Assembly: GCA_023388355.1 (NCBI GenBank)
Contig: JAEWGI010000019.1
Span: 92,317-156,316 of the forward strand
Origin: Pseudomonadota bacterium
GTDB lineage: Bacteria; Pseudomonadota; Gammaproteobacteria; Xanthomonadales; Xanthomonadaceae
Direction of reading: 5' to 3'
Length of the DNA: 64,000 nt
This document shows, in pieces, positions 29,406 to 38,658 of the stretch (the stretch's first letter is position 1; every line of letters begins with the position of its first letter). The notes below the pieces were generated by a model. That model had not been told where the DNA came from and made no database searches. It saw only the letters and a program-made list of their open reading frames with translations. Position numbers and translations under genes: made by a program.

Positions 29406-31976
29406 ATGGATGGGCTGGGTGTGGCCGCGTCGGCGGCCAGGATGTCAGGCGGCTGGTTCCGCCCGGTAGCGCTGTCGCTTCTCGGCCTGCTTGCGGGGTG
29501 GCACCCGGTCACCGGTTGGGCTGCGGAACCTACGATCTCCACGATCGCCGGAGGAGGATCGCCTGCCAGCGGGAACGGCGATGGTGGGCCTGCAACAGCC
29601 GCTCGTCTTGAACTGCCTGTCGCGGTCGCCGCGGACGACGCTGGCAACGTCTATGTCGCGGAACGCTACACATCCACGGTCCGCAGGATCAGCGCAGCCG
29701 GCATCATTACAACCGTCGCGGGCAATGGCGAGCGGGACTATAACGGCGATGGAATCCCTGCGACGGCCGCGTCCATTGACGTGATGGGCATTGCCGTGGA
29801 CGCGACGGGGATTCTGCATATTGCCGATGGAACCGGGCGAATCCGAAAGGTTTCGGCATCCGGGGTGATCAGCACGATCGCGGTAACGACGGCGTACGGC
29901 GCGGCCACGCGGGTCGCGGTCAGTCGGTCGGGCGTCATCTATGCCGTTGGTGGTAATCGCATCCTGCGCGTTACCGCCAATGGCGGAGTCCAGCCGTATG
30001 CCGGCACGGGTGAGCGTGGCTTCAGTGGGGATGGAGGTCAGGCGCTTCAGGCGCAGTTCGAAGGCATTTCGTCGATTGCCGTGGACCTGCAGGAGCGAGT
30101 TTATGTCGTCGACGGCGAACAGCGGGTGCGTCGGATCGATCTGGATGGCGTGATCCGTACCGTCGCGGGCGACGGGAGGTTCAGGATCGATCCGGTCGCA
30201 ACCAGCTATCGCTGGCTGAGGCCGCTGGGCGTGGCGACGGATTCACGAGGCAACTTCTACGTTGCCGGGGCCACCAACGTGGTACGCATCGTCAATGCGG
30301 ACGGCATTGCAGCGGATGCGGCCGGGATGACCGTCGATGGCGGCTGGCTGGTGGTATCGGGCGCGCGTGGTTTCTCGGGAGATGGAGGTCCTGCAGCGAC
30401 CGCATTGCTCGACGAGCCCGAAGCCGTGGCCCTGGACCGACGCGACAACATCTACATAGCAGATACGGTGAACGGCCGGATCCGCAAGGTGACGCCGGTT
30501 CCCACTCCCCGTACACCTGCGGGAATGGATGCGTTCGGCCGATACAGCGCGTATGGCGTGGGCAGCTTCGTGAGCCACGTGGCCATTGGCGACGTCAATG
30601 GGGACGGCAGGAAAGACGCCTTGCTCACGACGACCACCTGGGGCGGCGACTTCCGTGAGCCGGACCGGGATATGCGCCTGTGGGTCTTCCTGCAGAAGCC
30701 GGACGGCATACTCGCCGCAGCGAGGGCTCACGTCTACGCCCCAACGGAGGCTGACGGCCGGGCTGGGGCTGGCTTGGCCGCCGCAGACCTTAACGGAGAC
30801 GGGTTCGATGACGTGGTCGTGGGCACGCTTACGGGGGTCACGGTCTTCCTGGGAAATGCCCAGGGACTCGCGACGGGCATTCCCTATGCGTCCAACAATC
30901 GAAACGCCCAGGTCACGCATAGCGTCAACATCGTCGATCTCGACCGCGACGGCAGACCTGACGTTCTGACGCTCAGCAGTGGACGGACGGAAGGGGGCTG
31001 GGCAGGCACCGATGAGACGGGACTCGTCATCCACCATGGAAACGGCATGGGCGGATTCGCGCGACAGTCCTTTATCCCGCGTCCCGCAAACGTCAATTGG
31101 GCCCCGCTCCGCATCGAGGACATGAATGACGATGGGCTCCCGGACCTGACCAGTTCATGGTCCGACATCGTCGATGGCTACTATCGCGGCGGGGCAGAGA
31201 TCACGCTGCACAATGGCGTCGCCGGCTTTCGCACAACCACGCGCATGATGCCGGCCTTGGACGTTTCATGGGGTCCTGGATATGCGGTAGGGGATTTCGA
31301 TACCGATGGAAGGAAGGACGTCATCGTGTCCTACGGCGTGAATGCACCCGACGCGGCCTACGCGTGGTTCCGCCAACTGCCCGCCGGGAATTTCGTCGAG
31401 CAGGCAATGTGGAAGGCGTTCGATGTGCCTCAGGAGATGCTTTCCGCGGACATGGACGGGGATGGACGCCATGATCTGCTGGTACTCCATTCCGGTTGGA
31501 GCTCGATTGGCTATCACGAGCAGACGGATGATGGCCTGGACGTGGAGATCAAATACCACATACCCCATTCAGGGAACGCGGAGTTTCCTTCGCTTGCAGT
31601 GGGGGATATGAACGGAGACGGCTGCAAGGACGTAGTGGTAGCTGATCGGAACCATGGCCTCATCGTGCTGCCAGGGAAGAACTGCAGCCCGCCACGTCGC
31701 ATTCGTGCAAGCGGCTCGCAACCACTCGCTCCGCCCGGCGCCCTTTCCCTCAATCGGGTGACGACGCAGGCCGAGGGAGCAGCAGTTCCGCCGGGCGTGC
31801 GGGGAACTGTATCCAACCCACGGGTGGGGGTGGCGCAAGGTCGCGTCTCGGAATTGAGCAGTCGTGCAAGTGTTGTCGGCGGACCGATTCGGCCGAGGAT
31901 CGTCCTGTTCCTGCTGGGTGTGCTGGGCATGTTTGCCTTCGCAGGAGCCTGGAGCATTCGATTGGTCCGGCGATAG
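29406..31976 (+). CDS. surface double beta-propeller protein (NHL + FG-GAP/VCBS) with C-terminal membrane anchor
   Basis: This 856-residue protein has an N-terminal signal (about residues 17-40). Residues about 45-375 are NHL-type repeats (GNVYVAERYTSTVRRIS, GILHIADGTGRIRKVS, DNIYIADTVNGRIRKV, each near a GDGG turn). Residues about 390-760 hold seven calcium-binding-like FG-GAP/VCBS motifs, the first DVNGDGRKD and the last DMNGDGCKD. A low-complexity linker leads to a C-terminal membrane helix (IVLFLLGVLGMFAFAGAW) and a basic end (RLVRR), like a surface-sorting tail. Start: AGGGGG 5 bp upstream. Base composition is visibly more AT-rich at third positions than in neighbouring genes, suggesting transfer. 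Function unknown; adhesion or binding is plausible. Confidence 0.75.
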   Translation: MDGLGVAASAARMSGGWFRPVALSLLGLLAGWHPVTGWAAEPTISTIAGGGSPASGNGDGGPATAARLELPVAVAADDAGNVYVAERYTSTVRRISAAGIITTVAGNGERDYNGDGIPATAASIDVMGIAVDATGILHIADGTGRIRKVSASGVISTIAVTTAYGAATRVAVSRSGVIYAVGGNRILRVTANGGVQPYAGTGERGFSGDGGQALQAQFEGISSIAVDLQERVYVVDGEQRVRRIDLDGVIRTVAGDGRFRIDPVATSYRWLRPLGVATDSRGNFYVAGATNVVRIVNADGIAADAAGMTVDGGWLVVSGARGFSGDGGPAATALLDEPEAVALDRRDNIYIADTVNGRIRKVTPVPTPRTPAGMDAFGRYSAYGVGSFVSHVAIGDVNGDGRKDALLTTTTWGGDFREPDRDMRLWVFLQKPDGILAAARAHVYAPTEADGRAGAGLAAADLNGDGFDDVVVGTLTGVTVFLGNAQGLATGIPYASNNRNAQVTHSVNIVDLDRDGRPDVLTLSSGRTEGGWAGTDETGLVIHHGNGMGGFARQSFIPRPANVNWAPLRIEDMNDDGLPDLTSSWSDIVDGYYRGGAEITLHNGVAGFRTTTRMMPALDVSWGPGYAVGDFDTDGRKDVIVSYGVNAPDAAYAWFRQLPAGNFVEQAMWKAFDVPQEMLSADMDGDGRHDLLVLHSGWSSIGYHEQTDDGLDVEIKYHIPHSGNAEFPSLAVGDMNGDGCKDVVVADRNHGLIVLPGKNCSPPRRIRASGSQPLAPPGALSLNRVTTQAEGAAVPPGVRGTVSNPRVGVAQGRVSELSSRASVVGGPIRPRIVLFLLGVLGMFAFAGAWSIRLVRR

Positions 31977-32178
31977 TGGCCACGCGGTGTCACCCGTATG
32001 GGCCTGGTTGGCGGGCGGCGGTGTTCGCCTTCTGATTCGGGGACCCACCACCTGCAGCAGGGCGACAGAATGATCGAGGGTCTGGCCCGCTACGCAACGA
32101 TCAAACGATTGCTGCGGCTGTCTTGGGCGGTAGTCTCGGTCTGATCCGCGCGGCGTCCGCCGCGTCGGCTGCCCGGGC

Positions 32179-32721
32179 CTAGCGCGCCGGGGGCAGGCGG
32201 ATGTCGGAGAGCTTCCAGCGCAGGCCCTTGCGGGTCAGCACGAACACCAGCGGCGCGCCGTCATCGGTGTGGACGGTGGCGGTGAAGCGCGAGGTGGATT
32301 CGTAGCGCCGCTGCGCGTTTCGCCAGGGATCGGGGCGGGCGGCGGCGCCGGCTTCGGTGCGCGGTGGCGGCAGGCCGCTGGCGCGGTTCCAGACCTTGCG
32401 GCCTTCCATCAGCGCGCCCAGGCCGTAGGGAGTGACCATCAGCTCGATCGCGCCGCCGGCCAGTTCGTTGGCCACGGTGGCGCCCAGGGCGCCGAGCCAG
32501 CCGGACTGGCGCTCGATGCCGACGCTGCGCACAAGGCGGTCGCCGACCTGGTCCTTGAGGCTGGCGCGCAGCAGGGGAAAGTCGACGTGCCTGGCCAGTG
32601 CGGAGTGGTTTTCCTCGCGCACCGCCTTGCCGATGGCGTGCATGGTGAGCCACGGCCCGGCCGCCACCCAGGCCAGCAGCGAGGCGAGCAGGAGGACGGC
32701 GAGGATGAGCCACTTGCGCAT
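32179..32721 (-). CDS. DUF2939 membrane-anchored protein
   Basis: This 180-residue protein has an N-terminal membrane segment or signal (WLILAVLLLASLLAWVAAGPW), then PWLTMHAIGKAVREENHSALARHVDFPLLRASLKDQV, the DUF2939 signature. A domain ending in FVLTRKGLRWKLSDIRLP follows. Function unknown; probably periplasm-facing. The start overlaps the stop of the DUF2461 gene by one base (TGATG), so the two are translationally coupled. The 202 bp downstream, up to the propeller gene, hold only a small GCGGCG/CGCCGC hairpin. Confidence 0.75.
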   Translation of the reverse strand: MRKWLILAVLLLASLLAWVAAGPWLTMHAIGKAVREENHSALARHVDFPLLRASLKDQVGDRLVRSVGIERQSGWLGALGATVANELAGGAIELMVTPYGLGALMEGRKVWNRASGLPPPRTEAGAAARPDPWRNAQRRYESTSRFTATVHTDDGAPLVFVLTRKGLRWKLSDIRLPPAR

Positions 32722-33407
32722 CAGAACTCCAGGTCGAGTGCGGCGCACAGGTAATCCATGAACGGGGCCAGCGCGTGCAGGTCCCTGCCCAGCGTGGACA
32801 GCAGGCGCGGGCCAAGCATGACAGCGTCGTCGAGGCCGCGCCAGGCGACGAAGTTGCGGTGGCGCAGGTCGTCGATGAACTCGAAGTCGGGCGGGAAGCC
32901 GCGCGGTGGGCGCACCAGCATCTCGTCGCTGTCGAGGTCGAAGCGGCGGCGGAAGGCGGGCGCGTGCGCCGCGGCCTTCCAGCCGCCGGGATTGTCGAAG
33001 ATGAACTGGCGGATGTGGCGCTGCACGGGCAGGTCGGGATGCCAGATGCCGCCGCCGAAGAAGCAGTTGCCCGGCTGCAGGTGCAGGTAGAACGAGGGCG
33101 CGGGCACTTGGCGGCTGCGCTCGTGGTACAGGCGCGCGCCCTGCCAGGACTTGTACGGCGTCTTGTCGCTGGCGAAGCGGGTGTCGCGGTGGATGCGGAA
33201 CAGCGAGCCGCCGACCTTGCGCGAGTCGGAGCGGAAATGCGGGCTTACCTCGGCCAGCGGGCCCTGCAGGTCGTCGAGCAGGCGCTGGAAGGGTTCGCGC
33301 AGGTGCGCTTCGTAATCGCCCTTGCGGGCCTGGAACCAGGCGCGCTCGTTGTGGCGGGCGAGGCCGCGCAGGAACTTGAGGCTCTTGTCGGTGAAGTAGG
33401 TGCTCAT
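32721..33407 (-). CDS. DUF2461 family protein
   Basis: This 228-residue cytoplasmic protein matches the DUF2461/TIGR02453 family of unknown function: the N-terminal LKFLRGLARHNERAWFQARK, KVGGSLFRIHRDTRFASDKTPYK, and FYLHLQPGNCFFGGGIWHPD, all characteristic. It has no signal peptide or membrane segment. It is followed by the one-base-overlapping DUF2939 gene and preceded by sbcB 98 bp upstream, with a TTCCCGC/GCGGGAA hairpin in that gap. Confidence 0.82.
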   Translation of the reverse strand: MSTYFTDKSLKFLRGLARHNERAWFQARKGDYEAHLREPFQRLLDDLQGPLAEVSPHFRSDSRKVGGSLFRIHRDTRFASDKTPYKSWQGARLYHERSRQVPAPSFYLHLQPGNCFFGGGIWHPDLPVQRHIRQFIFDNPGGWKAAAHAPAFRRRFDLDSDEMLVRPPRGFPPDFEFIDDLRHRNFVAWRGLDDAVMLGPRLLSTLGRDLHALAPFMDYLCAALDLEF

Positions 33408-33505
33408 GTCGGGAGGGTCTGGCGGGCTTGATCGTCATTCCCGCGTGGGCGGGAACCCGGTGCCGCCGGATGGCGGGCAGCAGGCTGGCGAGGCGTTTGC
33501 CGCGT

Positions 33506-34975
33506 TCATGGGGGCGACGCCTGTCCCGGCTTCCCCAGCGATGCGTTGAGGCGCTGGCCCCAGGCGTCGAGCTGGTCGAGCAGGGACAGGCGCGCGGGGC
33601 TGGCGGCATGTTCGGCGCGCAGTGTGGCGATGCGCTCGAAATACGGCGTGAACCCGAGTTCGGACAGGCTGCTGCCATCGGCCAGGCGCCGGCGGCGGTA
33701 GTCGTTCCAGCGTTCGCGCTCGGCCGCGTCGAGGGTGTCGGGCCAGTTGCGCGCCCGGTAGCGGAACAGCAGTTCGGGCATGCGCGGGTCGCGGAAGTCG
33801 AAGCCACGGCTGCCGAGCTGCGCGGGCGGCGTGGAGCGCACGTCCGCGAACAGGCGCTTGTCGCCGTCCTGCAGGAAGCCGTCGTAAAGCGCGGCATCGG
33901 CGTCGGCGGGCGGCTGCTCGCGCGGCTGGGCGTAGACGCGGCGCAGCTTCTCGGCCAGCCCGGGGCCGGCTTCGCGCAGGCGCGCGACGCGGGCTTCGGC
34001 GAGGCCGCGGTCGATCGAAAGGCGTGCGAAATCGTCGTCGCGCAGGTGCTCCCAGCGCACGATCGCCGGGCAGCGGTTGAGGTGCACTTCCTTGAGCGGG
34101 ATGCGTGCCTGTCCCTCGGGCAGCTGGTCGGCGCGCAGGTACAGGCGCGCGGCGATGGTGTCGGCGTCGAGCTGGAGGATGGTGTCGGGATCGCCGTCGA
34201 GGTCGAACACGATCACCCGGCTGTCGATGCGCGGATGTCGCGCGACCGGCGCCACCGCGGCGGCGCACATCCGCGAGGCCGGATAGCGCTGGGAGACGTG
34301 CAGCACCGGCGCCATGGCCACGGTGTCGAGCAGGGTGGCGACATGGCGCTTGTCGCGCAGGCGCAGGGCGTAGTCCCACAGCTTCGGCTGCGCCTGGCGG
34401 AACAGCCGCGCCAGGCCGATCAGGGCGCGCACGTCCGACAGCGCCTCGTGCGCATCGCCGCTGCGCACGCCGTTGGCGGTGGCCAGGTGTTCGAGCCTGA
34501 ACGAGGTGCCCTTGCCGTCCTCGCGCTGCGGCCAGGTGATACCGTCCGGGCGCAGCGCGTGCATCAGGCGCATCGCGTCGAGCAGGTCCCACCGGCAGTT
34601 GCCGCCGCGCCACTCGCGCTCGTAGGGATCGTGGAAATTGCGGTACAGGCCGTAGCGCACGAACTCGTCGTCGAAGCGCAGCGAGTTGTAGCCCAGGGTG
34701 CAGGTCTGCGGCCGCGACATCTCTTCGAAGATGCGGGCGAAGGCTTCCGCTTCCGGGACGCCCTCGGCCAGGGCGCGCTGCGGCGGCAGGCCGGTGACCA
34801 GGGTGGCGTCGGGCGAGGGCAGGAGGTCGTCGGCGGGGCGGACGAGGAAGTCGATCGGCTCCTCGATCGGGTTGAGCGCCTCGTCGGTGCGGATCGCCGC
34901 GAACTGCGCGATCCGCGTGCGGCGCGGATCGGCGCCGAAGGTTTCCAGGTCGTAGAACAGGAAGGATGCGGGCAT
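33506..34975 (-). CDS. sbcB: exodeoxyribonuclease I
   Basis: ExoI digests single-stranded DNA 3' to 5' in recombination and mismatch repair. The 489-residue protein has the DEDDh exonuclease motifs: FYDLETFGADP near residue 7, YNSLRFDDEFVRYGL near 95, and DAHEALSDVRALIGLARL near 173 with the catalytic His and Asp. The SH3-like and C-terminal ExoI domains follow (LYLRADQLPEG, WNDYRRRRL). Length is close to the E. coli enzyme (475). It stands alone between REP-containing gaps on both sides. Confidence 0.93.
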   Translation of the reverse strand: MPASFLFYDLETFGADPRRTRIAQFAAIRTDEALNPIEEPIDFLVRPADDLLPSPDATLVTGLPPQRALAEGVPEAEAFARIFEEMSRPQTCTLGYNSLRFDDEFVRYGLYRNFHDPYEREWRGGNCRWDLLDAMRLMHALRPDGITWPQREDGKGTSFRLEHLATANGVRSGDAHEALSDVRALIGLARLFRQAQPKLWDYALRLRDKRHVATLLDTVAMAPVLHVSQRYPASRMCAAAVAPVARHPRIDSRVIVFDLDGDPDTILQLDADTIAARLYLRADQLPEGQARIPLKEVHLNRCPAIVRWEHLRDDDFARLSIDRGLAEARVARLREAGPGLAEKLRRVYAQPREQPPADADAALYDGFLQDGDKRLFADVRSTPPAQLGSRGFDFRDPRMPELLFRYRARNWPDTLDAAERERWNDYRRRRLADGSSLSELGFTPYFERIATLRAEHAASPARLSLLDQLDAWGQRLNASLGKPGQASPP

Positions 34976-35090
34976 GGCGGCATTGTAGGCGGGAGGCGGC
35001 CGGTGGGCTTCCCGGATGTCGCCCGGCGCAGGCCGGGGCCCGGTGCGCCTGCTTCAAGGCAGGGCGATCGGCCACGGTGAAGGACGCCCG

Positions 35091-35110
35091 GTCCCCGCCT
35101 GCGCGGGGAC
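35091..35110. repeat. REP hairpin between sbcB and kmo
   Basis: GTCCCCGC-CTGC-GCGGGGAC followed by GACGG, identical to the unit at 15370-15389. A partial CCGCTCCTAC arm near 35200 belongs to the second family. The 231-bp gap contains nothing else identified. Confidence 0.75.
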
Positions 35111-35206
35111 GACGGATCGCTTCGACTGCACGAGCGGCTCCAGCGGTGACGGGAGCTGCGGATTGCGATCGTCCGCGGGCCCGCGGGTCCGCGGTTGAAT
35201 CCGCTC

Positions 35207-36583
35207 CTACGGTGGGGCCGGGGCCGGTTCGGCCAGTGGTTCGAGGCGGGCGAGGATGTCGGCGTCGAGCGCGTCCCAGTCCACCGCATCCAGGCTCTCG
35301 AGCCCGGCGGTGGCGCGCTGGAGGATGCCGCGCTGCACCTCGCTGCGCGCAAGCGCCTGCGAGTAGGGGATGCGGGTGAAGCTGACCATGCTGTAGTGCG
35401 GAACGAAGCGGCCCGGGTGCCGCTCCTGCAGCAGCAGTTCCAGCGCGCGCTGCAGCCGGTAGTCGGCGTCGTCCACGCGGTCGCGCATCTCGATGTAGTT
35501 TTCCAGCGCCATGCGCTGGATCGCCGCCGCATCCGGCGTGCGCTGCGCGGCGAAGGCGGCGTATGCGCTGGCGGTGTCGGGCGCCGCTTCCAGGTGCTCG
35601 GCCAGGGCCACGCAGTCCTCGAAGGCGCAATTCATGCCCTGGCCGTGGAAAGGCACCATCGCGTGCGCGGCGTCGCCCAGCAGCACGGCGCGGTCGTCCA
35701 GGTGCCAGCGGTCGAGATACAGGGTGCCGAGCAGGCCGGTGGGGTTGCGCTCGTAGTCGACGTCGAGCATCGGGATCAGCGGCACCGCGTCGGCGAACTG
35801 TTCGTCGAACAGCGCCTGCGCCGCGCTGCCGTCGGGCACGGTGGCGAAGCTGGGATGCGGGCCTTCGTGCGGCAGGAACAGGGTGACGGTGAAGGTGCGC
35901 TCGCTGTTGGGCAGGGCGATGCACATGTAGTGGCCGCGCGGCCAGATGTGCAGGGCGTTGGCCTCGATGCGGAAATCGCCGTTCGGGCCGGGCGGGATTT
36001 CCAGCTCCTTGTAGCCGTGGTCCAGCCACTCGGTGCGTTCGCCCAGGCCGTGCACGCGCGCCATCTGCGCGCGCAGCGTGGAGCCGGCGCCATCGGCCCC
36101 GACCAGGGTGGTGAAGGGGAGCGTTTGCTCGCGGCCGTCGCCCAGCACGCGGATGCGGCGGGTGGCGAAGTCCACCTCTTCCAGGCGCTGGTCGAAGTGC
36201 AGGGTGGCGCCGGCGGCTTCGGCCGCCTCGATCAGCGCGAGGTTGAGTTCGGCGCGGCTGATCGACCAGATCACCTCGCTGTCGTCGCGTCCGTAGCGCT
36301 GCAGTTCGGGCTCTTCGTCCAGCGGATGCACCATGCGCCCGCGCATCATCACCGCCTGGCGCATCACCGCCTCGTCGGCGCCGGCCTGGCGCAGCGCATG
36401 CAGGCCGCGTTCGGTGAGCGCCAAGTTGATCGAACGCCCGCCGGCGTAGCCGAACACGCGCGGATCGCCGCGCCGCTCGAACACCTCCACCCGCCAGCCG
36501 CGCCGCGCAAGCAGGGTGGCAAGCAGGCCGCCGGCCAGGCCCGCGCCGATGATGGTGATGGAAGGAGAATCGTCAGGTGGCAT
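35207..36583 (-). CDS. kmo: kynurenine 3-monooxygenase
   Basis: This FAD enzyme hydroxylates L-kynurenine to 3-hydroxykynurenine with NADPH and oxygen. The 458-residue product has the FAD-binding GAGLAGGLLATLLARRG near residue 13, the GADGAGSTLR motif, and LLGDAAHAMVPFHGQGMNCAFED near 310, as in eukaryotic and Xanthomonas KMO. The usual C-terminal membrane helix of mammalian KMO is absent. It is the third gene of a minus-strand haaO-kynU-kmo cluster, 84 bp after kynU with a REP element between. Tryptophan dioxygenase and formamidase are not in the window. Confidence 0.92.
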   Translation of the reverse strand: MPPDDSPSITIIGAGLAGGLLATLLARRGWRVEVFERRGDPRVFGYAGGRSINLALTERGLHALRQAGADEAVMRQAVMMRGRMVHPLDEEPELQRYGRDDSEVIWSISRAELNLALIEAAEAAGATLHFDQRLEEVDFATRRIRVLGDGREQTLPFTTLVGADGAGSTLRAQMARVHGLGERTEWLDHGYKELEIPPGPNGDFRIEANALHIWPRGHYMCIALPNSERTFTVTLFLPHEGPHPSFATVPDGSAAQALFDEQFADAVPLIPMLDVDYERNPTGLLGTLYLDRWHLDDRAVLLGDAAHAMVPFHGQGMNCAFEDCVALAEHLEAAPDTASAYAAFAAQRTPDAAAIQRMALENYIEMRDRVDDADYRLQRALELLLQERHPGRFVPHYSMVSFTRIPYSQALARSEVQRGILQRATAGLESLDAVDWDALDADILARLEPLAEPAPAPP

Positions 36584-36593
36584 GGAATCGGTC

Positions 36594-36652
36594 CGTCATC
36601 CCCTCGTGGGGACAAGACGCTGGGTCGCCGCCCGCGCGGGGCGACGGGATCG
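36594..36652. repeat. REP unit between kynU and kmo
   Basis: TCATCCCCTCGTGGGGA and CGCCGCCCGCGCGGGGCG are diverged hairpins of the CCCCGC/GCGGGG family. They sit inside the kyn cluster, in the transcript if it is one operon. Confidence 0.6.
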
Positions 36653-36667
36653 TGGTGGTCGTACCGG

Positions 36668-37939
36668 TCATGCGGCGCGCCACTGCTCCACGGTGCGCGC
36701 AAAGCGCAGCACGTCGGTATGGGTGTTGTAGAGCGGGGCGGGAGAGATGCGGATGATGTCCGGTTCGCGCCAGTCGCCCAGGACACCGTGGCTGGCGAGG
36801 TGTTCGAACAGCGCGCGGCCGCGTTCGCGGCCGGCGGTGACGCGCAGGGAAAGCTGGCAGCCGCGTCGGGCGGGGTCGCGCGGGGTGATCACCTGCAGGG
36901 TGTCGCGCAGGCGCGCATCGATGAGGGTTTCGAGGTAGCCGGTCAGGCGTTCCGAGCGGGCGCGCAGGGCCGGCATGCCGGTGCGGGCGAACAGGTCTAG
37001 CGAGGCGCGCAGGGGCGCCAGGCCGAGGACCGGGGGATTGCTCAGCTGCCAGCCGTCCGCACCGGGCGTGGGCACGAATTCCGGACCCATGCGGAAGCGG
37101 GTGGCCGCTTCATGGCCCCACCAGCCGGCGAAGCGCGGGCGGTCGGTGCGCGCATGGCGCTCGTGCACGAAGCAGCCGGCGACCGCGCCGGGCCCTGCGT
37201 TCATGTATTTGTAGTGGCACCACACGGCGAAGTCCGCGCCGCTGTCGTGCAGGGCCAGCGGCAGGTTGCCGACGGCGTGGGCGAGGTCGAAGCCGGCGAC
37301 GGCGCCGGCGTCGTGCGCAAGGCGCGCAATGGCGGCGATGTCGAAGGCCTGGCCGGTGCGGTACTGCACGCCGGGCCACAGCACCAGCGCAAGGCGCGGG
37401 CCGTGCCGCGCGATCGCATGCTCGATCGCGGCCATGGAGACGGTCCCGTCGGCTTCGTCGGGTTCGACTTCGATCAGCGAGGATCCGGGCGACAGGCCGT
37501 GGAAGCGCAGCTGCGATTCCACCGCGTAGCGGTCGGAGGGGAAGCTGCCGGCCTCGACCAGGATCGCGTTGCGTTCGCCGGCCGGGCGGAAGAAGCCCAC
37601 CATCATCAGGTGCAGGTTGGCGGTGAGCGAGTTCATCGCCACCACTTCCGACTCCAGCGCGCCGACCACGTCGGCCAGCGGCTCGCGCACCAGTTCGTGA
37701 TAGCGCATCCACTGCGTCGGGCCGGTGAAATGGCCCTCCACCGCCTCGGCGGCCCACTTGTCGAGCACCTCCTCGACGTGGCCACGCGCGCCGCGCGGCT
37801 GCAGGCCCAGCGAGTTGCCGCAGAAGTAGGCCTGGTCGGCGTCCCCGTGGCGCGGGATCAGGAACTCCCCGCGCAGCCTGGCCAGGGGGTCGGCGTCGTC
37901 GAGGGCGGTGGCGCGGGCATCGGAATAGGGATCGTCCAT
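36668..37939 (-). CDS. kynU: kynureninase
   Basis: Kynureninase is a PLP enzyme that cleaves 3-hydroxykynurenine to 3-hydroxyanthranilate and alanine. The 423-residue protein has the family blocks YFCGNSLGLQPRGA, MNSLTANLHLMMVGFF, ILVEAGSFPSDRYAVESQ, GFDLAHAVGNLPL and the PLP-lysine segment WCHYKYMNAGPGAVAGCFVHE. Length is normal. It lies 49 bp after haaO, with a TGTAGGAGCGG REP fragment between, and 84 bp before kmo. The three enzymes together convert kynurenine to the direct quinolinate precursor. Confidence 0.94.
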   Translation of the reverse strand: MDDPYSDARATALDDADPLARLRGEFLIPRHGDADQAYFCGNSLGLQPRGARGHVEEVLDKWAAEAVEGHFTGPTQWMRYHELVREPLADVVGALESEVVAMNSLTANLHLMMVGFFRPAGERNAILVEAGSFPSDRYAVESQLRFHGLSPGSSLIEVEPDEADGTVSMAAIEHAIARHGPRLALVLWPGVQYRTGQAFDIAAIARLAHDAGAVAGFDLAHAVGNLPLALHDSGADFAVWCHYKYMNAGPGAVAGCFVHERHARTDRPRFAGWWGHEAATRFRMGPEFVPTPGADGWQLSNPPVLGLAPLRASLDLFARTGMPALRARSERLTGYLETLIDARLRDTLQVITPRDPARRGCQLSLRVTAGRERGRALFEHLASHGVLGDWREPDIIRISPAPLYNTHTDVLRFARTVEQWRAA

Positions 37940-37988
37940 CGCCCCATTGTAGGAGCGGCGCCGGCCGCGATGGGGCTCCCGGCAGCGT

Positions 37989-38537
37989 TCAGGTGATGTC
38001 GGCCTGGGAGTCGGCCTGCATTTCGTAGCGGGTTGGGCGCGGGTTGAGGTGGCCGCAGGCCCTGCAGGTGCGCAGCGCGTCGTCGCGGTAGAAGCGTTCG
38101 AAGACCTGGAAGAAGTCCTGCTCGATGTCCTTGAGGTGGAAGAACTCCTCGTACACCTTCGCGTTGCAGCGCTCGCAGAACCACATCAGGCCATCGTCCT
38201 CGTGCGCCAGGCGCTTGCGTTCGATCACCAGTCCGATCGAGCCTTCGGCGCGCTGCGGCGAGTGCGGTACGCGCGGCGGCAACAGGAAGGTGTCGCCGGC
38301 GCGGATCGGGATGTCGCGCACGCGTCCTTCCTCCTGGATGCGCAGCACCATCTCGCCCTCGAGCTGGTGGAACCATTCCGGTCCTTCCTCCCAGTGGTAG
38401 TCGGTGCGCGCGTTGGGGCCGCCGACGACCATGACGATGAAGTCGCCGTCGTAAATGCACTTGTTGCCGACCGGCGGCTTGAGCAGGTGGCGGTTGTCGT
38501 CGATCCACTGCCTGAAGTTGAGCGGGTCGGGAATCAT
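37989..38537 (-). CDS. haaO: 3-hydroxyanthranilate 3,4-dioxygenase
   Basis: This Fe(II) cupin enzyme opens 3-hydroxyanthranilate to 2-amino-3-carboxymuconate semialdehyde, which cyclises to quinolinate for NAD synthesis. The 182-residue protein has the cupin metal ligands in [18 protein letters not shown] and [11 protein letters not shown]. The bacterial C-terminal rubredoxin-like site has two CxxC pairs (CERC near residue 121 and CRAC near 158). It is the first gene of the haaO-kynU-kmo cluster, 121 bp after the carbonic anhydrase gene. Confidence 0.94.
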   Translation of the reverse strand: MIPDPLNFRQWIDDNRHLLKPPVGNKCIYDGDFIVMVVGGPNARTDYHWEEGPEWFHQLEGEMVLRIQEEGRVRDIPIRAGDTFLLPPRVPHSPQRAEGSIGLVIERKRLAHEDDGLMWFCERCNAKVYEEFFHLKDIEQDFFQVFERFYRDDALRTCRACGHLNPRPTRYEMQADSQADIT

Positions 38538-38658
38538 GCAACCTCCTTGCCTTCGCGAGCGCCCGCGCCCGGGCGGCGGGCCAGGGCCGCGCCAGGCGGG
38601 GAAGGGCGGCCGGCGGGCGCGGCCGCGAAGGTGGAGCCTGCGATCGGCGCGCGGCCCA

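Noticed and set aside
28667..31976. Genomic island covering the FMN reductase and the propeller gene
   Set aside because: Only the propeller gene shows shifted base composition; there is no integrase, tRNA or flanking direct repeat, so an island is not supported.
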